Position numbers and translations under genes: made by a program. A stretch of 7,336 bases of DNA from an uncultured Coprococcus sp. GTDB lineage: Bacteria > Bacillota > Clostridia > Lachnospirales > Lachnospiraceae. Under the pieces are notes generated by a model, which worked only from the letters and a program-made list of their open reading frames with translations, was not told where the DNA came from and did not search any database. The DNA lies in contig USSH01000120.1 in NCBI GenBank assembly GCA_900557435.1, positions 1-7,336 on the forward strand, in the 5' to 3' direction. Below are positions 4,407-7,336 of the stretch, in pieces; the first letter of the stretch is position 1; the number at the start of each line of letters is the position of its first letter.

Positions 4407-7336
4407 TTATTCTTTTCTTCTCTTCTTCACCATAAACAGTAGTCCTCCAACAACAAGAAGCATTATTGCAAATGCTATACTGCCAAACAATATATACCCA
4501 CGTACTCCATTATCTCGATCTGAATTAGTTTCTGTCATACTCTGGTCATCATCTGCCATTGTCTCCTGCGCACTCTCTATATTATTTTCACCTTCATTAT
4601 CCATATCTGAACTTTCTGTATCAGTGACAGTTCCTGATATATCTCTCCTCTGATCTTTTTCTGTCTCATCAGACACTTTAGAGTCCTTGACACTTTTCTG
4701 GGATTTATCCGTGTCATTCTGTCTCTTATCCGAGCCGTCATAATCCTTGTTTGTATCCATCGGCTTCTTGTCTGCATCATCCTGACTCTTATTATCTTTG
4801 TCATCAGGCTGAGTCTTTGTATCATCTGCCGGCTTGTCTTCTGGTTCAGGATCTCTCACATCCGGTTTGTCTTCCGGATCAGGATCTCTCACATCCGGCT
4901 TGTCTCCTGGATCAGGATCTCTCACATCCGGTTTGTCATTTGCCGGATCATTATGTCCAGACAGACTTATCTGCATTTCAAACTCTGCGTCCCTATAATT
5001 CTCCATACTTACTATAACCTTGATCGCAGCATTTTTTCCAATCATGCTGTTATCGGTAAATCCTTTTACGCTGTATACCAATATGCCATTTGAATCTATC
5101 TTACAGTTTTTCAGTATGTTGTTACCATCACTTATCGATATATCATATGCTGCAACTCCCTTGTCATCCGGCAGCATGTCAGCAATGTTAATTCTCTTGT
5201 TCACTGCTCCCTTTGCATAGTCATATGTTTTCTTATCACCTGAAAGTTTCGGTGATCCCGCCTTTTCTACCGTAAGTATTCCATGATCTCTAGACGATTC
5301 TGCACTTCCAGGTGTAATTCCTGTAAACCTCGCCTCATAGTTCGTGCTTGTACATTTACCAAAGATCTTATAAGTGCCAACTGATGTTTTTGAAGTTACC
5401 GATGTTTTAAGCACGATACGGAGTTCATCGCTGGTATCATCTCCAACCAACTCGTCCTCCGCAATAATGTACGTAAGCTCTGGGTTCTCAGTTCCATACA
5501 CTTTAGATGCATCCATTATCTGTACATTTATCGTTTTCTTTTTTATCTGGATCTTTGCATTGAACGCATTTCCTGATACATAATCGTCATTTTCCGGATA
5601 AAACTCCACTCCAATGAGCTTCCCATTATCTTCACAGCTATAAACCTGCTGCAGTTTGTCGGTTTCCATATCTGAAAGAACAAATATTCCAGATACCGGT
5701 TCTCCCGTCTCTGACACAATATTTCCCACAATACTACAATTCTCAAACGCTGTGCCATATGTTCCAGATATCGTTATATCTCCGTCTTGTAACACTTTCT
5801 TTCTTATCGTCTTAACTTCTTCCTCAAATACCGATGATCGGTTTCCCAGATCATCTTCAATAACGTAATAAAGCATATATTCTGAATTGCAATCCAGATC
5901 TGTAAATGACACACCCGCGGCCATATCAGCAACAAGTGCAATACTCTTTACCCCTTCCGCATTTTCCACCAGGTCATCTGGCTGAGGTATCTCATTATCT
6001 GATTTTTTTATCATTTTACAGTATGCCCTGCCTGATTCACTGATCTTCATCTCAACAGATACAACATCGTGTCTCTGGGAATCCCATGTCAACGATGTCA
6101 ATAACGGCGCCGACGAATCCAGTACAATCCCATCTGAGCATATATATCCACTACGATTTCCCACCTTATCTACCGCATAGGCATACACCACTTTGCAGCC
6201 ATCATATGGAATCAGGAACTCTCCTGCTGCATTTGGTGTTCCGGCCATAACCTCCACGAAATAGTCTCCGGCAGCCACATACTCATCAAGTCTTTCCTTT
6301 GACAAAACACTGTAATCATCAACATCTTCCACATTGTCGATAAAGTAATAATACCTATCCACTCCAGAGAGTGAATCGTTTGCTTTCACACCTGCATCAG
6401 CATCCTTTGTACGCAATGCAAATGTAATATTCTCTGTATATCTGCTCCAGGTCTTTCCGCCAGCTGTTATTCCTCCTGCAGTCTCCTGACCCGAGGTTTC
6501 AAAGTATGGAGCCGTTGTATCAATCTTAACTGCTATTTGTTTCTCCCCGGATATAATACCTGTGGAAATCTCTTTCAAATAATATTCAACCCGTGTTACA
6601 GTACCTTTTCCATTGTCATCCTTGATAACAAAGCTGTCTGTGAAATCATTTTCATAATCATAATTTCCTGTCTTTTTACGACATATCTTATATCCCTCAG
6701 GAGCTGAGACTGTCACCGGCTGCGATGTCCAGTCATACTCTGAGAGCACAGCTTCCGCATCAATATCTTTATTTACGATCCTGAAATTGATCGTTCTGGT
6801 GCCATCATAATTTCCTGTTCCCTTTATAAGAATACGAGCCATAGCCTTATCAGTTGTAATAGCAATGTTGTCACCGTAACTGTCGATCACGAAATCCACA
6901 TCTGCCTCAAGCTCATTTGCACCATCTCTTACAATGATCGCGTCACGCCCCGGAATTATCTCCCGACCGGTAAAATACTGATCCTCACAAATTCCGTTTA
7001 CCCCCGATGCTGTCAGCATTTTTCTAGAAATAACAAAATTTGCTTCTGCACTTGCTTCACCATAGTGTTCAGATTCCGGAACCGACACTTTAACAGTATA
7101 TTCACCAGCCTGAGTTGGCACTGTACTGCTATAAGCACTGTCATCAGTTCCCTTCTTCTTATATTTTATTACAGCGTCAGCCTCTTTATCATCAATTATA
7201 TAGTCCGGGGAATTAGGAACATCCCCATATACCCAGCCATTCATACCTGTGAGAGTGAGCTTTGCCTTAGGTTTAACTGTTATAGTGAACGTCTTGACAT
7301 AATCATCCTTTTCCTGTGTTCCCCCAGGTATTGTTG
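4407..7336 (-). CDS. Large modular cell-surface protein, C-terminal 975 residues (5' end outside window)
   Basis: The frame is open to the right edge: 30 residues (TIPGGTQEKDD... to KAKLTLTG) precede the Met at 7244 and read like the end of one module and the start of the next, so 7244 is not the start. Residues are numbered from the edge. Beta-rich modules lie at about 24-104 (GMNGWVYGD), 104-189 (ending GTGNYDGTRTINFRI), 190-272 and 273-410 (each ending DTTAP or DSSAP, Ig-like), 411-512 (ending EDDLGNRSSVF), 513-600, 600-692 (MBG type: VYGTENPELTY) and 693-792. Three 11-residue KPDVRDP-type repeats follow (about 800-832), then a D/K/S/T-rich linker. A membrane helix at 946-969 and the tail KKRRKE complete the protein. 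There is no LPXTG motif, so anchoring is probably by the membrane helix. No enzyme motif is visible; a structural, adhesive or wall-spanning stalk role is inferred. Related proteins are common in gut Lachnospiraceae. Confidence 0.93.
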   Translation of the reverse strand, partial: TIPGGTQEKDDYVKTFTITVKPKAKLTLTGMNGWVYGDVPNSPDYIIDDKEADAVIKYKKKGTDDSAYSSTVPTQAGEYTVKVSVPESEHYGEASAEANFVISRKMLTASGVNGICEDQYFTGREIIPGRDAIIVRDGANELEADVDFVIDSYGDNIAITTDKAMARILIKGTGNYDGTRTINFRIVNKDIDAEAVLSEYDWTSQPVTVSAPEGYKICRKKTGNYDYENDFTDSFVIKDDNGKGTVTRVEYYLKEISTGIISGEKQIAVKIDTTAPYFETSGQETAGGITAGGKTWSRYTENITFALRTKDADAGVKANDSLSGVDRYYYFIDNVEDVDDYSVLSKERLDEYVAAGDYFVEVMAGTPNAAGEFLIPYDGCKVVYAYAVDKVGNRSGYICSDGIVLDSSAPLLTSLTWDSQRHDVVSVEMKISESGRAYCKMIKKSDNEIPQPDDLVENAEGVKSIALVADMAAGVSFTDLDCNSEYMLYYVIEDDLGNRSSVFEEEVKTIRKKVLQDGDITISGTYGTAFENCSIVGNIVSETGEPVSGIFVLSDMETDKLQQVYSCEDNGKLIGVEFYPENDDYVSGNAFNAKIQIKKKTINVQIMDASKVYGTENPELTYIIAEDELVGDDTSDELRIVLKTSVTSKTSVGTYKIFGKCTSTNYEARFTGITPGSAESSRDHGILTVEKAGSPKLSGDKKTYDYAKGAVNKRINIADMLPDDKGVAAYDISISDGNNILKNCKIDSNGILVYSVKGFTDNSMIGKNAAIKVIVSMENYRDAEFEMQISLSGHNDPANDKPDVRDPDPGDKPDVRDPDPEDKPDVRDPEPEDKPADDTKTQPDDKDNKSQDDADKKPMDTNKDYDGSDKRQNDTDKSQKSVKDSKVSDETEKDQRRDISGTVTDTESSDMDNEGENNIESAQETMADDDQSMTETNSDRDNGVRGYILFGSIAFAIMLLVVGGLLFMVKKRRKE
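4831..4929 (-). repeat. Three tandem 33-bp repeats in the surface-protein gene
   Basis: Three head-to-tail 33-bp units (4831-4863, 4864-4896, 4897-4929) differ at only a few bases. They share the block CAGGATCTCTCACATCCGG, and a partial fourth unit begins at 4930. Each encodes 11 residues of the form DKPDVRDP(D/E)P(G/E), an acidic proline-rich spacer. The exact unit length preserves the frame, so copy number can change by slippage or recombination without breaking the protein. Confidence 0.93.

Noticed and set aside
4577..4825. Minus-strand frame of 82 codons within the surface-protein linker
   Set aside because: It is an alternative frame of a low-complexity acidic linker, rich in Met, Arg and Ile as expected from frame-shifting GAY/AAR codons; no ribosome site was seen.
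4831..4929. Direct repeats as a CRISPR array
   Set aside because: The units are contiguous without unique spacers and lie in frame within a protein-coding linker.

Overview
The window reads as ordinary low-GC Firmicutes chromosome, most likely a Lachnospiraceae-type Clostridia (Roseburia, Coprococcus or Butyrivibrio style). This rests on the AT-rich code, strong AGGAGG ribosome sites, a PadR plus DUF2812 gene pair, a WYL regulator, and a large beaded surface protein with MBG/Ig-like modules. The genus is an inference; no rRNA or other marker is present. All seven recognisable genes are on the minus strand, so transcription runs from high to low coordinates.

Layout in transcription order. (1) 7336 to 4407: the C-terminal 975 residues of a large cell-surface protein. 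Its frame is open to the right edge, so the N-terminus lies outside. It has about eight beta-rich modules, three exact-length 33-bp repeats, an acidic linker and a C-terminal membrane anchor without an LPXTG box. (2) 4333-4382: a strong concentric hairpin without a U-tract. (3) 4290 to 2628: a PadR repressor and a DUF2812 membrane protein, driven by a near-consensus sigma-A promoter that is overlapped by a large concentric palindrome, the probable PadR operator. (4) 2570-2600: a REP-like palindrome directly upstream of the next ribosome site. (5) 2554 to 1508: a WYL-domain transcription factor with its own intrinsic terminator. (6) 1405 to 213: two unrecognised genes, 23 bp apart, closed by a strong terminator. 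Their leader carries a large inverted repeat that folds the ribosome site into a hairpin. (7) 101 to 1: the first 33 codons of another gene, cut by the left edge.

The clearest regulatory unit is PadR/DUF2812, where the sequence supports autorepression. The least explained part is the WYL regulator followed by the two-gene cassette. WYL proteins often control phage-defence or stress cassettes, so this could be a small accessory system. Neither protein carries a catalytic motif that I recognise, and a defence role is speculation. No tRNA, rRNA, CRISPR array, transposase gene or attachment site was seen, and no gene-free stretch exceeds 300 bases.
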